Assembly (NCBI GenBank): GCA_030169165.1
Contig: CM058041.1
Span: 32,425,593-32,489,592, forward strand
Length of the DNA: 64,000 nt
Direction: 5' to 3'
Source of the DNA: Centaurea solstitialis
Lineage: Eukaryota; Streptophyta; Magnoliopsida; Asterales; Asteraceae
Under the pieces are notes generated by a model. It saw nothing but the letters and a program-made list of their open reading frames with translations, made no database searches and was not told the origin of the DNA. This document shows positions 44,553 to 54,469 of the stretch, piece by piece (position 1 is the stretch's first letter; each line of letters begins with the position of its first letter). The translations under genes and the position numbers were made by a program.

Positions 44553-45553
44553 GGGGGAATTGCATATATATCCTTATAAAACTTAAATAATTACACATAT
44601 ATCCTTGCAAACTTATAAACTATACCTATATCCTTCCAAAACTTAAATAATTACGTCTATATCCTTATACCCATTTTATCTATTTAAAAATTATTAAAAA
44701 AATATCTTTAAAATAATTTAGATGTTAAATTCCTAATTTAAACTTGATTTCTAAATCAAAATCAACCCCTAACAAATTTTCTTGTAATTTAACCAGCTAA
44801 AAACTGTAATCCAATAAACACCAAAACAATCAACTAAAAAGGAGTTTGTATAACAAAAATACAAAAGAAATAAAAGAAACACTAATTGGAGAAGAAAACA
44901 AAAGAAATGGCAGGCGGAAAAAAAAAATAATATGTGGAGAAAAAAAAAACAATAATATGCAAAGAAAAACAACCCAGGGGAGAAGAAACAGAAGGGTGGT
45001 CGGCCACGAATTGTAAGAGGCCGGCGACGTGCGGTAGGCGCCCGCGACGAGCGGTAAGAGGCCGACGACTTGCAGAGGCGGCCGGCGAAGAGCAGAAGAG
45101 GCGGCCGGCGACGAGCAGTAGAGGCGGCCGGCGAAGAGCAGTAGAGGCGGCCGGCGACTGCAGCAGAGGCGGCCGGAGACTTGCAGTAGGTGATCGGCAA
45201 AGAGAAGAAGGAGGTCGGCAACGAGCAGTAAATGACCGGTGACTTCCTTCTCAGGTGAGGCTACCTAGGGTTTGCAAGTCCAGCTTCTGAAAAAGAAATG
45301 GGGCTGGGTTTTTCTTAGACTCAGATCACTTTGTTGGAGGATTCATTGATTTTGATTTAAAAATCAAAGGGTAGTTTGGGAACTTAACATCTACTTAATA
45401 TTTTTAATAATTTTAAAATAGTTTAAAATAAATAAAATAAGTAAAAGGATATAGATGTAATTATTGAAGTTTTGAAAGGATGTGTAGTTTATAAGTTTAC
45501 AAGGATATATGTGTAATTATCTAAGTTTGCAAGGATATGGATGTAATTCTCAC
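44553..45553. mobile_element. non-autonomous MULE inside copia gag, 1,001 bp
   Basis: Terminal inverted repeats of roughly 200 bp run from GGGGGAATTGCATATATATCC on the left and GTGAGAATTACATCC (reverse complement) on the right. The 9-bp flanks are TGTAATTTA (44544-44552) and TTTAATTTA (45554-45562), matching at 8 of 9. The interior 45000-45240 is a GC-rich tandem repeat. No transposase is present. Confidence 0.85.
45000..45240. repeat. GAGGCGGCCGGCGACGAGCAGTA minisatellite inside the MULE
   Basis: About eight imperfect units of 25-30 bp built on GCGGCCGGCGA and GAGCAGTAG. Open frames on both strands here are due to the repeat, and I do not count them as genes. Confidence 0.85.
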
Positions 45554-46589
45554 TTTAATTTATGCATGTTGTGAGAGATCAATGCGAGGGTCTCATTCAT
45601 GTTGTGAAGCTCTTCGTTTTAGATGATGGTGATGATCAGGGGATCATCCTGGTTTTGATGAAAGTCTTCGGGGTAAGAAGGTACAGGCATGTAGTTTGTT
45701 AAAGATGGAGGAGCCGGTGTGTAGCTAGGTCCTCCATGGGGCACTGCAGCAAGTGCTAGAGGATCAGCTTTCTTTGGCTTGTTACCAGTAATGAATTCCT
45801 CATGTTGAACCATCATGCTGTATAGTTGTGAAGTCCAAGCAAGCCCAAGTTTTGACTGAGTTGAATGTTAATGGCCATGTTTTGCCATTCATGAGTGAGG
45901 TTCTTTAGAAACTTCATGTTGACTTCATAGCGACTTTTCTCCACTCCTAAACGACGAAGATTGTTCACAAAGGAGTTTAGGCGGTTGTAGGATTCAGTCA
46001 ATGATTCATGCTCTTTGGCACGAAAACCTTCGTATGTGCTCATGGCATTTTCTTTTTAGCTTTCTAGGGCTGTATCACGAGCTTGCATATGTTGTTCGAT
46101 CTATATCCACATGTCTCTTGCGTTTGTGAGACTGTCAACCCAAGCATACATATCGTTAGGTAGTGCCATGGTGAGAAGGGAAAGCGCACATTTCTCTACT
46201 GCAGCTCGTGCCCGTTGCTCCGGGTTGTACATATCATAGGGTTTTTCAACAACATATGCAGGTAGACGAGGAGTGGTCTCTGTTTGTGGCACTTCTACGA
46301 CAGTTACGGTGATCTTGACGAGACCTTCACGAATAGATTTCATGACGTTTTCATCGATGAGATCGAGGAAGTTGATCATGCGCCGTTTCCATTGTTGGTA
46401 TTCGCCCATGACTAGCATAGGTGGTCTGGATTCCGAACCAATGCTGATTACTTCTTTAGACATCTTGCTTACTTAAGGATCTTTAGCTTCAAGTAAATTT
46501 TCAAGAGTTTGAAAAAAATTGAAAAAGCTGATAATTGGAACACCTTCCTAACACAGTACCCAAAAAAAATTTCCTGGAAAAATTGGGCT

Positions 46590-47030
46590 AAGGCTAAGTC
46601 CGAATCGGATATTATTGAGAAATCCGATTCAAACTAGGGAAAAGGACGATTTGAACTATGGTAAAGTCCGAAGCTGGCAAAGGCTCAAAAGCCGAATAGG
46701 GAAATGACAAAAGTCGATAAGGAAATTGACAAAAGCCGAATAGGATTAGTTCTGAAAAGCCGATACGGGAAATGGGACAAGTTGAATACGTCCGATACGG
46801 ACTACACAAAGTCCGATTCGGACAAGTGAAAAGTCCGATTCGGATTATTGAGAGTCTGATACAAACTTAGATGAGAAAGCTCTTTGGACACTGAGAAGTC
46901 TGATTCAGACTATGGAAAAGTCCAATTCAAACAACCTTAATCCGATAAGAAGAATGATTTTTGGGGGGGATAATCCGATTCGGATTATGCTGGGGAGGAG
47001 ATCCTCAGCGAAGTCCGAATTGATGCAAAC
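46590..47030. repeat. cluster of palindromic TCCGATTCGGA motifs in the copia leader
   Basis: More than a dozen variants of AAGTCCGATTCGGAC, AATCCGATTC, AAGCCGAATAGG and GTCCGATACGGAC are spaced about 20-40 bases apart. Several are self-complementary. In minus sense they sit between the LTR and the gag start at 46463. Confidence 0.85.
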
Positions 47031-47625
47031 CCAAAAAATCTTAAAAATCAGCTAAAAACCATTTCTCAACCTCTTAAAAATCAGTGAAAAGTGTTGTAAA
47101 ACGACTACAAAGTTTGGAGAAACACTTTGACAGACCACTTAACACTTATCTCTCACTTTTCAAAGGCCTTTTCAACTCATTTTTGCAAGAACAATAAGTT
47201 TTCAAAAACCACAAAAACCAGCTAAAATCTTGAGAAATCTACCAATACTTAAGTTGTGATACAAATGTGAGTCCAATATCAAGCAAGAAGATGTCTACTA
47301 CAAACTAAACAACATATAAGAGTGATATTCAAGTTTGTGGGTGAAGAAGAATGAGTAAAATATGAAGAACACAAAGAGAAAGTTTCTTGGGAGAAAAGCT
47401 ACTCTACCATATAATACTGATTTCAAAAGTGTAGGTTCACCAACCCTAGTGGAAACCCTATGCATTCTAATTATAGGGTCCACTAGGAAATTTACAAGAA
47501 ACCCCCTTGGGCATACAAAAAGGTTACATAAAGAGAACACAAACTAAAACTAGCTAAACTAGAGAAAAAAGTAAATTACACAAAAGGCCCTCTAACTTCT
47601 TGACAATACAAAATCAAGTCTAACA
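47031..47625 (-). repeat. probable 5' LTR/leader of the minus-strand copia
   Basis: Read on the minus strand, the segment begins at 47625 with TGTTAGACTTGATTTTG, a typical copia LTR start. Its inner border is not resolved because no partner LTR is visible. Confidence 0.45.
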
Positions 47626-47629
47626 ATTA

Positions 47630-48128
47630 TAATAACTAAATTTTATATTTTGTAAACTATAAGCCGGTCAAAGATAGAGTTAAAAGTTTATGAAATTTGT
47701 AGAATAAATAAATATGATGTGGCAGAGAGAAAGCTGATGTGACAAAGTCATAAACCTTTGAAGAGGTTTATTATTATAAATGCTCTAATGATAATAACTA
47801 ATAAGTTGACTATTAAATTGTTAACTCACTAAGCTATTTAGAGTGTCTTTGGTTGTGAAAAACTATTTTCATTTTTCCAGAAAATGTTTTTAAAAAATGG
47901 AGTGGAACGCGTTTAGTTGAAATGATGTAGTTTTCATTTTTTATTTTCCAAAATTAGAAAGTTTTAGAAAACTACTAAAACTAGCTTTCTAATTTACATA
48001 GAAGTTACAACTTAAAAGACAAAAAATTTTCCTTTTCTTGAGAACTTTTGAAAACTAAATGAACCAAACACGTTTTTTTAAATTTCATTTTCCTTGAATA
48101 ATTTTCTTAAAAAACTCGCAAATTTTCC
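47630..48128. other. intergenic target region of the Athila element
   Basis: From about 47855 to 48115 there is a MITE-like segment with GAAAACTATTTTCATTTTTCC-type inverted motifs mirrored near 48050-48110. No gene is seen. Confidence 0.4.
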
Positions 48129-48133
48129 ACAAA

Positions 48134-49561
48134 TGATAACACCAAAATTATACATGTTTTGGTGGTGCTTAATTGGTTGAATTTACCCCGTTTATCACTT
48201 GATTCTCACCTAATTACTCACGAATTGTTATGTTTGTTACTTTTGAAGGCATTGGAGAACACGGAGCTAAAAAGTGCGGAAAATAGGCGAAATTGTGCGA
48301 AAGTTGGAAAAGTACAAAACAGGAAGTTTTAGCGATCGCGAAGTGAAGGTTTTGGCGCCGCCAAGACTGATATTCGAGAAGGTTCCTGCCTTTTATCAAC
48401 TTAGCGCCGCGAAGATGAAGTTTAGCGCCGCGAAATTGGCATTTGCACTCACAAGAAGATTCCAGAATTTGCCAAAAATATAAGGAGTAGGGTTTTTAAG
48501 TGTTTCGCGCCGCGAACGCCTACTTGGCGAACGCGAAACAGCTTCCGGACCTTCTTTTAAATACTGTTCTCAGCCTTCAGTTCCATATGCATTCTTAGAT
48601 AGAAAAATACAGTAAAAGGGTCAGTTGTACCAGTTGGTTAGTGGTTTGGAGGGAGAATCAAGTGTGGAGAGAGGAGACGCTGCGCCGATACGGATACTCG
48701 ATTAATCATCTGTAGCTGTATGGTCGGTAGAATGTCTGTCTTTATCTATACTTATTCTGTTTTCCTAGCTATGAGTAGTGAGTAGTTTTCTATGTAGTAC
48801 TTATCGTGGTAGATGAACCATGTGGATATGATTTTATGGTTTTAATGATTATTGATTTGTTTTGGTTAATTGAATGTGGTTTTATGATTCCAATTTGATT
48901 CCTGCTATTTCATGTGTTTGAACTCGTTGGTTGGGTTTGCTTTTGGACCAAAAAAGTAGACTCCATTGGGTTAATCAACCTCTCTTGACTTATCCTTCGA
49001 GACCTCGGAGAATTAGGTTAAGTGGTTTCTTGGACCGAGAGAAACTAGATTGTAAAACACCGGTTAGTTGAGATAGGATTGGGTGACTGATATTTAGGTT
49101 GTCTGACAATCAACCTAGGTATTGGGACTAGGAGGACCATTCTAGTTGACAATCATATTATCTGCATGTTAGGGTGTCCCAGACTTAAATCCTTACAATA
49201 GCCAAATCAATCATACTTTTATGTAACTTAATTATCCACTTGGGGATTCACTATGCCATGATAAGTGCTACTGTTTTCTTTATTATTGTTAAATCAGTTT
49301 TTATTCTGCTTTCTAGTTCTTTAGTTGTTAATTTAGTTTTCAAATCATTTTCTCAAAAACCCCCCATAGCCTTAGATTAATTAAACTAATAGGATTACCA
49401 GTCTGTTACTTGACCGTTCCCAGTGGTAGATACGATACCTGGACTTTCCTACGCTATATTGCTATCGATCAGGTACGCTTGCCTGTGAATGTGGTAATAG
49501 GTGGTTAGGCATTAGAGGTTAAAACTTGTTACGCTTTTTATAGATAATATTTACCGCACCA
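48134..49561 (+). repeat. 5' LTR of the Athila-like element
   Basis: TGATAACACCAAAATTATAC to TTTACCGCACCA. A CpG palindrome cluster at 48330-48541 precedes TTTTAAATACTG at about 48555. A conserved U5 block (GACCGTTCCCAGTGG to GGTACGCTTGCCTG) lies at 49403-49485. Confidence 0.95.
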
Positions 49562-49567
49562 AGTTTT

Positions 49568-49584
49568 TGGCGCCGTTGCCGGGG
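49568..49584 (+). promoter_or_regulatory. primer binding site, tRNA-Asp type
   Basis: TGGCGCCGTTGCCGGGG, six bases after the 5' LTR, complements the 3' end of plant tRNA-Asp. This is the usual primer of Athila/Tat elements as I know them. Confidence 0.88.
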
Positions 49585-49857
49585 AACGGTAGTATTTAGA
49601 CTTTTGATCTTTGTTAGTTTTGTTAATCGATCCTTGTGAGGGATTACATCCCTTGCAAGTTTTTGCTTTTTAGTTTTTCTTTATTTATTATAATTATTAT
49701 TATCTCTTTATTTCCCGCAAGTTGCCCGTAACTGTTTGTTGTGGTTTCAGTCACGGCAAATTTGTTAGAGCCATTTGAGGAACCGGAGAGGGAATTCAGA
49801 AAAAGAAACAAAAAGACGAGAGCCAACAAAGTTCGCCCGAGAGCTTTGATTTTTGAG

Positions 49858-51954
49858 ATGGGAGAAGAAGCACCGATGTGGACCGCCAGGAGGGCCGCTC
49901 CAACTGTTCCCACGAATCCGATCACGAAGCCGAATCTAAACAAGGAAATCCCGGGGAAGCTCCTTCACATGATCAAGGACCTTACCTTCGACGGGAAAAA
50001 CGATAGCAATCCTATCGTGCATTTGGAGAACTTCGTGGATATCTGTGATCTGTTCAAAACCGAGGAAGGCCGAGATGATGCGATTCGTCTCCGAGTCTTT
50101 CCTCTCACACTCGCCGGAGAAGCTAGAGCTTGGCTGCGTTCGTTAGAGCCAAGCTCGATCACTACTTGGGAAGGACTGCGTTCCCATTTCCTTTCCCGAT
50201 TTTTTCCACCATCTAAGATCGACAAGTTGAAAGCCGACATCCGATCCTTCCAACAAGATGACGGGGAGACCATATCCGAAGCATGGGAGCGTTTCAAACA
50301 CCTTCTAAATTCGTGCCCGAGTCACGGATTGACTAAGAGCGAACAAGTCCAAACTTTCTACAGTGGGCTTGCTTACTCTTCACGTGCTACATTAGATTCA
50401 TCTGCTGGAGGTGTCTTCATGTATAAAACGCCCACGGAAGGTTATAAGCTCCTCGAAGACATGCTCATACACAACATAGATTGGAGGACGGACAAGCGCT
50501 TACAAATTCCAAGAATGGCCGGGAAAATCTCAACCGATTTTGATCCATCGGATGAAATAGCTGCTGTGAAAAATCAACAGGTAAAGTTTGAACGAAAAAT
50601 AGATGAACTAATTAAATCTGTTCATGCTTTGCAGGTTGGATGCGAGGAGTGCAAGGGTCCACATTTGACTAAGGATTGTCCGAATCGCCCGATGATGACA
50701 CCGGAGGAAGTTAATTATCTTAACCGGGGCGAATACCAAGGGAGGTGGAACAACAACCGTAACTTCAATCCACGACCTCCCGGATTCTTTGCACCAAATC
50801 AACCGAACCAACGCACGGAGGGAGAGCCACGCATTTCTATCGAGGACCGACTCATCCAGTTCATGGACGCACAAAAGAAAATCAATGATGAGGTAGGGTC
50901 ATATTTGCGTAACCATCAGAGCATAATTCAAAATTTGGAATTGCAGGTTGGACGCATTGCTCAAACATTAGCCGAGAGGACCCAAGGAGAACTTCCGACG
51001 CAAACCCAAGTCAATCCAAAGGTGGAAAACGCAAAGCCGATGCTCATGATGGCCGGAACGAAGTCAAAGAAGGCGTGGACAGATATTTACAACAAAAAGT
51101 ACGTGGATAGCGACAGTGAAAGTGAGCCCGACTATGCCACGGATTACGATTCGGAGGGGTTCACAATCTCGTTCGAGCATCTTAAGCTTAATGATTCGGA
51201 CACATCAAGTGATGACGAGAACGAGGATGAGGATGGAAAGCAAGGTGGATACGCGGAGTTCGTGATACCAAAGAAAGAAAAGAAAGGAAAAGAGAAGGAG
51301 AAAGAGAAACCGGACAAGGAAGAGCTCATCTATATCGCACCAATCAAGCATGACCCGGGAAGTTACAATTTACCTATTTCTTGTTCTAAATACAAAGGTC
51401 TTGCTTTAATTGATTCAGGTGCCGCACTTAACATGATGCCTTCTTGTTTTTGTAGGAAAATGGGTATCAAGAAGATCGAGCCGACAGATTATCAATATCG
51501 AGGAGTGAACGGGTACATGACCAAACCGTTGGGGATAGCGGAAAAAGTTCCGATTCGAATCGGAAATTTCGTCTACTATACGGACTTTATCATAGCCAAC
51601 CTCCCGAAGGACACGAAGATCCCTATCATTCTCGGGAGAGCTTTTCTGCATACCGCCCAAGTTAATACGGACATGCGAAATCAAGTTACGAGCATGGGGT
51701 ATGGAGAAAACCGTTTGTACTTTGATCCCAACGGAGAGCCGGTTAGACATCTCGATGAGCCTTATGAAGATCCTTCTCTTACCTATAAGAAGGTCCCGAA
51801 CCGCCCACTGCTACCTCATGAACAAATGGGCCGAAAGAAGACGGAGGACTACCCGAATCCGATACAACCAAATGAGATATCTACCAATCCGGAACCCTCC
51901 AAGAAGGAACATCGAAAGAAAAGGGGTTCGTCAGCCCGACGAGCCAAGAAATGA
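49858..51954 (+). CDS. gag-protease polyprotein of the Athila-like element
   Basis: From the first ATG (49858) about 698 residues; the frame is open further upstream to 49741, but without an ATG. A TTGTGGTTTCAG sequence just before 49751 resembles a splice acceptor, so the leader could be spliced. Domains: retrotransposon gag core (FDGKNDSNPIVHLENF, LAGEARAWLRSLEP, LRSHFLSRFFPP), a zinc knuckle of the form CX2CX3HX4C (CEECKGPHLTKDC), an acidic and Lys-rich linker, then an aspartic protease with active-site LIDSGA, YRGVNGYMTKPLG and IPIILGRAFL. It ends in a basic tail (KKEHRKKRGSSARRAKK) with no reverse transcriptase. The gag would build the particle and the protease would mature it. Confidence 0.9.
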   Translation: MGEEAPMWTARRAAPTVPTNPITKPNLNKEIPGKLLHMIKDLTFDGKNDSNPIVHLENFVDICDLFKTEEGRDDAIRLRVFPLTLAGEARAWLRSLEPSSITTWEGLRSHFLSRFFPPSKIDKLKADIRSFQQDDGETISEAWERFKHLLNSCPSHGLTKSEQVQTFYSGLAYSSRATLDSSAGGVFMYKTPTEGYKLLEDMLIHNIDWRTDKRLQIPRMAGKISTDFDPSDEIAAVKNQQVKFERKIDELIKSVHALQVGCEECKGPHLTKDCPNRPMMTPEEVNYLNRGEYQGRWNNNRNFNPRPPGFFAPNQPNQRTEGEPRISIEDRLIQFMDAQKKINDEVGSYLRNHQSIIQNLELQVGRIAQTLAERTQGELPTQTQVNPKVENAKPMLMMAGTKSKKAWTDIYNKKYVDSDSESEPDYATDYDSEGFTISFEHLKLNDSDTSSDDENEDEDGKQGGYAEFVIPKKEKKGKEKEKEKPDKEELIYIAPIKHDPGSYNLPISCSKYKGLALIDSGAALNMMPSCFCRKMGIKKIEPTDYQYRGVNGYMTKPLGIAEKVPIRIGNFVYYTDFIIANLPKDTKIPIILGRAFLHTAQVNTDMRNQVTSMGYGENRLYFDPNGEPVRHLDEPYEDPSLTYKKVPNRPLLPHEQMGRKKTEDYPNPIQPNEISTNPEPSKKEHRKKRGSSARRAKK

Positions 51955-52489
51955 GCCGAAAGCGGGGTCGAGCTCTAGACCCAGTCAAAAATGAAGCACT
52001 TCTCGGGAGGCAACCCGAGCATTTTTCGTTATTTTCAGTTTTAGTGTTTTTCGTGTGAGTTTTTACTAATGTTTTTGTTTTGTATTGCTTAGGTAACCAT
52101 TCAGAAGGGATAGAAGCCAAAATCGACGAAAACCGACACGAATCGGAATTTTTCAAAAGGTGGAAACAGAAAGATTTCGCGAACGCCAAACCTTTAGTTT
52201 GGCGACGCGAAGTCTGTCCAGACCAACATCAGGTAAAATTTTTGAACTTGGCGACGCGAAGTGGTATGTTTGGCGACGCGAGAATCGATTTTACAATTTT
52301 GAATTCTTGGAAACCGCCTCTTCGCGACGCGAAGCCTTAGGCTTAGCGACGCGAAGTCGGCCCTGACGGTTTTTAAACCCTCATTTTTCACTTTTTCAAA
52401 ACACAAAAACCTAATTTCTCTCTCGGCGCCGCGAAATCCTCTCACGTCCTTGCCAAGTTCGAAAATCTTAAGCTTCAATTTCATCCACA
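51955..52489 (+). promoter_or_regulatory. spacer with CGACGCGAAG cluster and TATA-like box before ORF2
   Basis: Begins with a CTCGGGAGGCAACCCGAG hairpin (about 51994-52011). From 52175 to 52435 there are repeated GCGACGCGAAG and TTTCGCGAACGCC motifs. TTTTTAAACC follows at about 52369-52378, about 115 bases before the ORF2 ATG. This copies the arrangement of the LTR promoters and suggests an internal promoter. That role is inferred from arrangement only. Confidence 0.5.
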
Positions 52490-54469
52490 ATGGCACAAAA
52501 GGTATGTTTCCTAACTTGATTTCGTTGGTTAAGCTCGATTTGGTGTAGTGAATTCATGATTTGGGGCAACAATGGTGGTTCTAGGTTTTCATAGATTCTA
52601 TCTTGAATTGAAACCCCATTGTGTAATTAATTGTTGATTTGGATTGCATGCTATGATTTTTGATGGAAAAATAGTTTTGGCATGTGTTTTGCTTGTTGAA
52701 TCTAGCTTGTTGGACCTTCAATGGTGAATTGTATGGAATTGGAATTGTTCTAGAGTGCACCATTGATGGTTAGAATTCTTGATTGATGCATGCTTCGTTC
52801 TTAGAGTGCAATTTCATTATAGCATGCTAGTTAATGGGTTATTGAATTTAGTTGGATTGTGCTTGAATGCTAAGTGTGGGGATTTTGCACCCAAAATCCC
52901 CATCTTTTGATTTTACTAGATTGTGTTAGTGGAACCTTGGCTAAAAGCTCAAGTGTGGGGATGTTACACATCCCCATTCATTTTGAATCGCAATACATGT
53001 ATCGTTTAGCTTGAATTGTTAGCCTTGGAATTTTGTCTCATTGGTTTGAATGATATGAACTTTGTCTTGATCATAATGGATACACTTGGACTAAGACATT
53101 GTTTGTTTGGATTTTGTAGAGACAAAGAACTCGTTCGTCAACCTCATCGGTCCCTAATTTTCGTGCGCCGGTTGGAGGTCACGTCTTCACCTATTTTGGG
53201 AACGATCCAACGTTGAATGATCGAAGGCGTGAGCATTACCGAAAGATTGTCGACCGACTCGCGTCCCGTCAAATCCTGGTCCCGAGGAGAGTAGATTGGG
53301 ATCTTCTCCAAGTTATGGGCATGAGAAATGAGATCGGAGCCAAATTGGAGAAGCATGCGTACGATGAGGAAGGCTCCGAGTACTTTATTTGCCATGCTTG
53401 GGAACGCATCTTTGATTTTGCCGAGACCCTTTACCGAGAGCTCACTCTGGAGTTCGTGGCTACATTTCGGTTTGAGGAAGAGAAAGCCCTCGATGAGTTT
53501 TACCAGCCGTGCATGAGTTTTCGACTCGGTGGTGTTTGGCATTCGATCTCTTTGGTCGACTTGGCGGTGGCTTTGGGGATATATACCCAAGCCGAGGTGG
53601 AGGCTCCCGGATTCGTGGAGTACATGTTCGCCAGCGGAAAGAGGCCGGACGACTTCGATCCCAGTTTATCTTGGGCAGTTCTCGGAAGTGGCAACTATGG
53701 TGGCAATCTCAAGGTCAAAAGCCTTCTCTCTTCTTCGGACCGACTCTATCATCGGATGCTTGTTAATGCGGTCAATGCACGTTCCTCGAGTGAGGAGAAG
53801 ATCTCGACCTATGATCTTTGGCTTATCGAGCAACTCACCACAGATGACAAATACCCGAACGCTCCCTATATCGTCGCCATGCAACTCATGAAGGGAGGCA
53901 GTTATCGCGAGGGTAGCCGGATGGCCGGTGGCCAATATGTCACCCGTTTGGCTAGGCATTACGGGGTTCTAACCGATGATGCTATTGCCTCGATGACGAG
54001 CCTCGGGGAGATGGGTTTGATCGACATGGAGCAACTCCGAGGAATGGGGGCAGCTGCGGTAGATCACTTGGTTGGCGGAGATCAGTTCACGTGGATCCCT
54101 TATCCACAAACACACGAGCCAAGAAGGACGACGAGGAGTACCCAAGAAACCGGTGAAGCGAGCGGGGCGAACGAGGACGAACAACCGACGGATGAAGTGG
54201 GGCACTCGGGTTATGAAGACCTGAGTAATCGTTTATCGGAGATGCAGCTTACTTATGGCCGACATCATCAGCATATGGAGTATAACACCACGGAGGCTCT
54301 CCACCAAGCCAACTGGCAAAGTGGATTGATGAACCGAATGGCCTCCCAATTTGGTGTTGCACCTGCGACTCCTTTTGCTGCATCGCAGTTTTGGCCATTC
54401 TCCGACGATGCACCGCCCGGTTATCCCACTTTCGAGGATTGGCGTAACCAACCTCGAGGCCCCTATTGA
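52490..54469 (+). CDS. ATHILA-type ORF (spliced), function unknown
   Basis: Two exons: 52490-52501 (ATG GCA CAA AAG, donor GTATGT) and 53120-54469 (acceptor TTTTGTAG), joining in frame to give about 453 residues. The second exon has no plausible ATG near its start (the open frame near 53213 begins with TTG), so the small first exon explains the start. Landmarks such as YRELTLEFVATFRFE, SFRLGGVWHSISLVD then ALGIYT, and STYDLWLIEQLTTDD with YPNAPYIVAMQ are those of the 'Arabidopsis retrotransposon ORF1' (ATHILA) family as I recall it. The tail (residues about 330-453) is Gln/Pro-rich with a possible helix. It has no signal peptide or obvious membrane segment, so an envelope role is not supported by this sequence. 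Confidence 0.82.

Larger units (their letters stand above)
42573..46463 (-). pseudogene. Ty1/copia gag on the minus strand, interrupted
   Basis: Opposite in direction to the copia pol to its left. In order on the minus strand: 46101-46463 starts MSKEVISIGSESRPP with the EYQQWKRRMINFL gag head; 45813-46043 gives YEGFRAKEHESLTESYNRL and an NLRRLG motif; 45619-45816 gives EFITGNKPKKADPLALAA. Then come a MULE insertion (44553-45553), a Gly/Arg/Thr-rich segment (43957-44540), a zinc-knuckle remnant with CxxC-like residues near 43860-43900, and a coiled-coil tail (42573-43592, LERDIQMERTLV through EELKLKFHLLSKERTKL). Single-base shifts separate the frames. No protease, integrase or reverse transcriptase follows on this strand. 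Confidence 0.8.

Noticed and set aside
44934..45242. Arg-rich open frames on both strands
   Set aside because: They are translations of a GC-rich minisatellite inside a MULE; the frames persist on both strands because of base composition.
53328..53891. Overlapping frames within ORF2 of the Athila-like element
   Set aside because: Shadows of the real frame, which has the recognisable ATHILA text.
52490..54469. ORF2 as a viral-type envelope protein
   Set aside because: No signal peptide, transmembrane helix or fusion-like segment is visible; the position alone does not justify the label.
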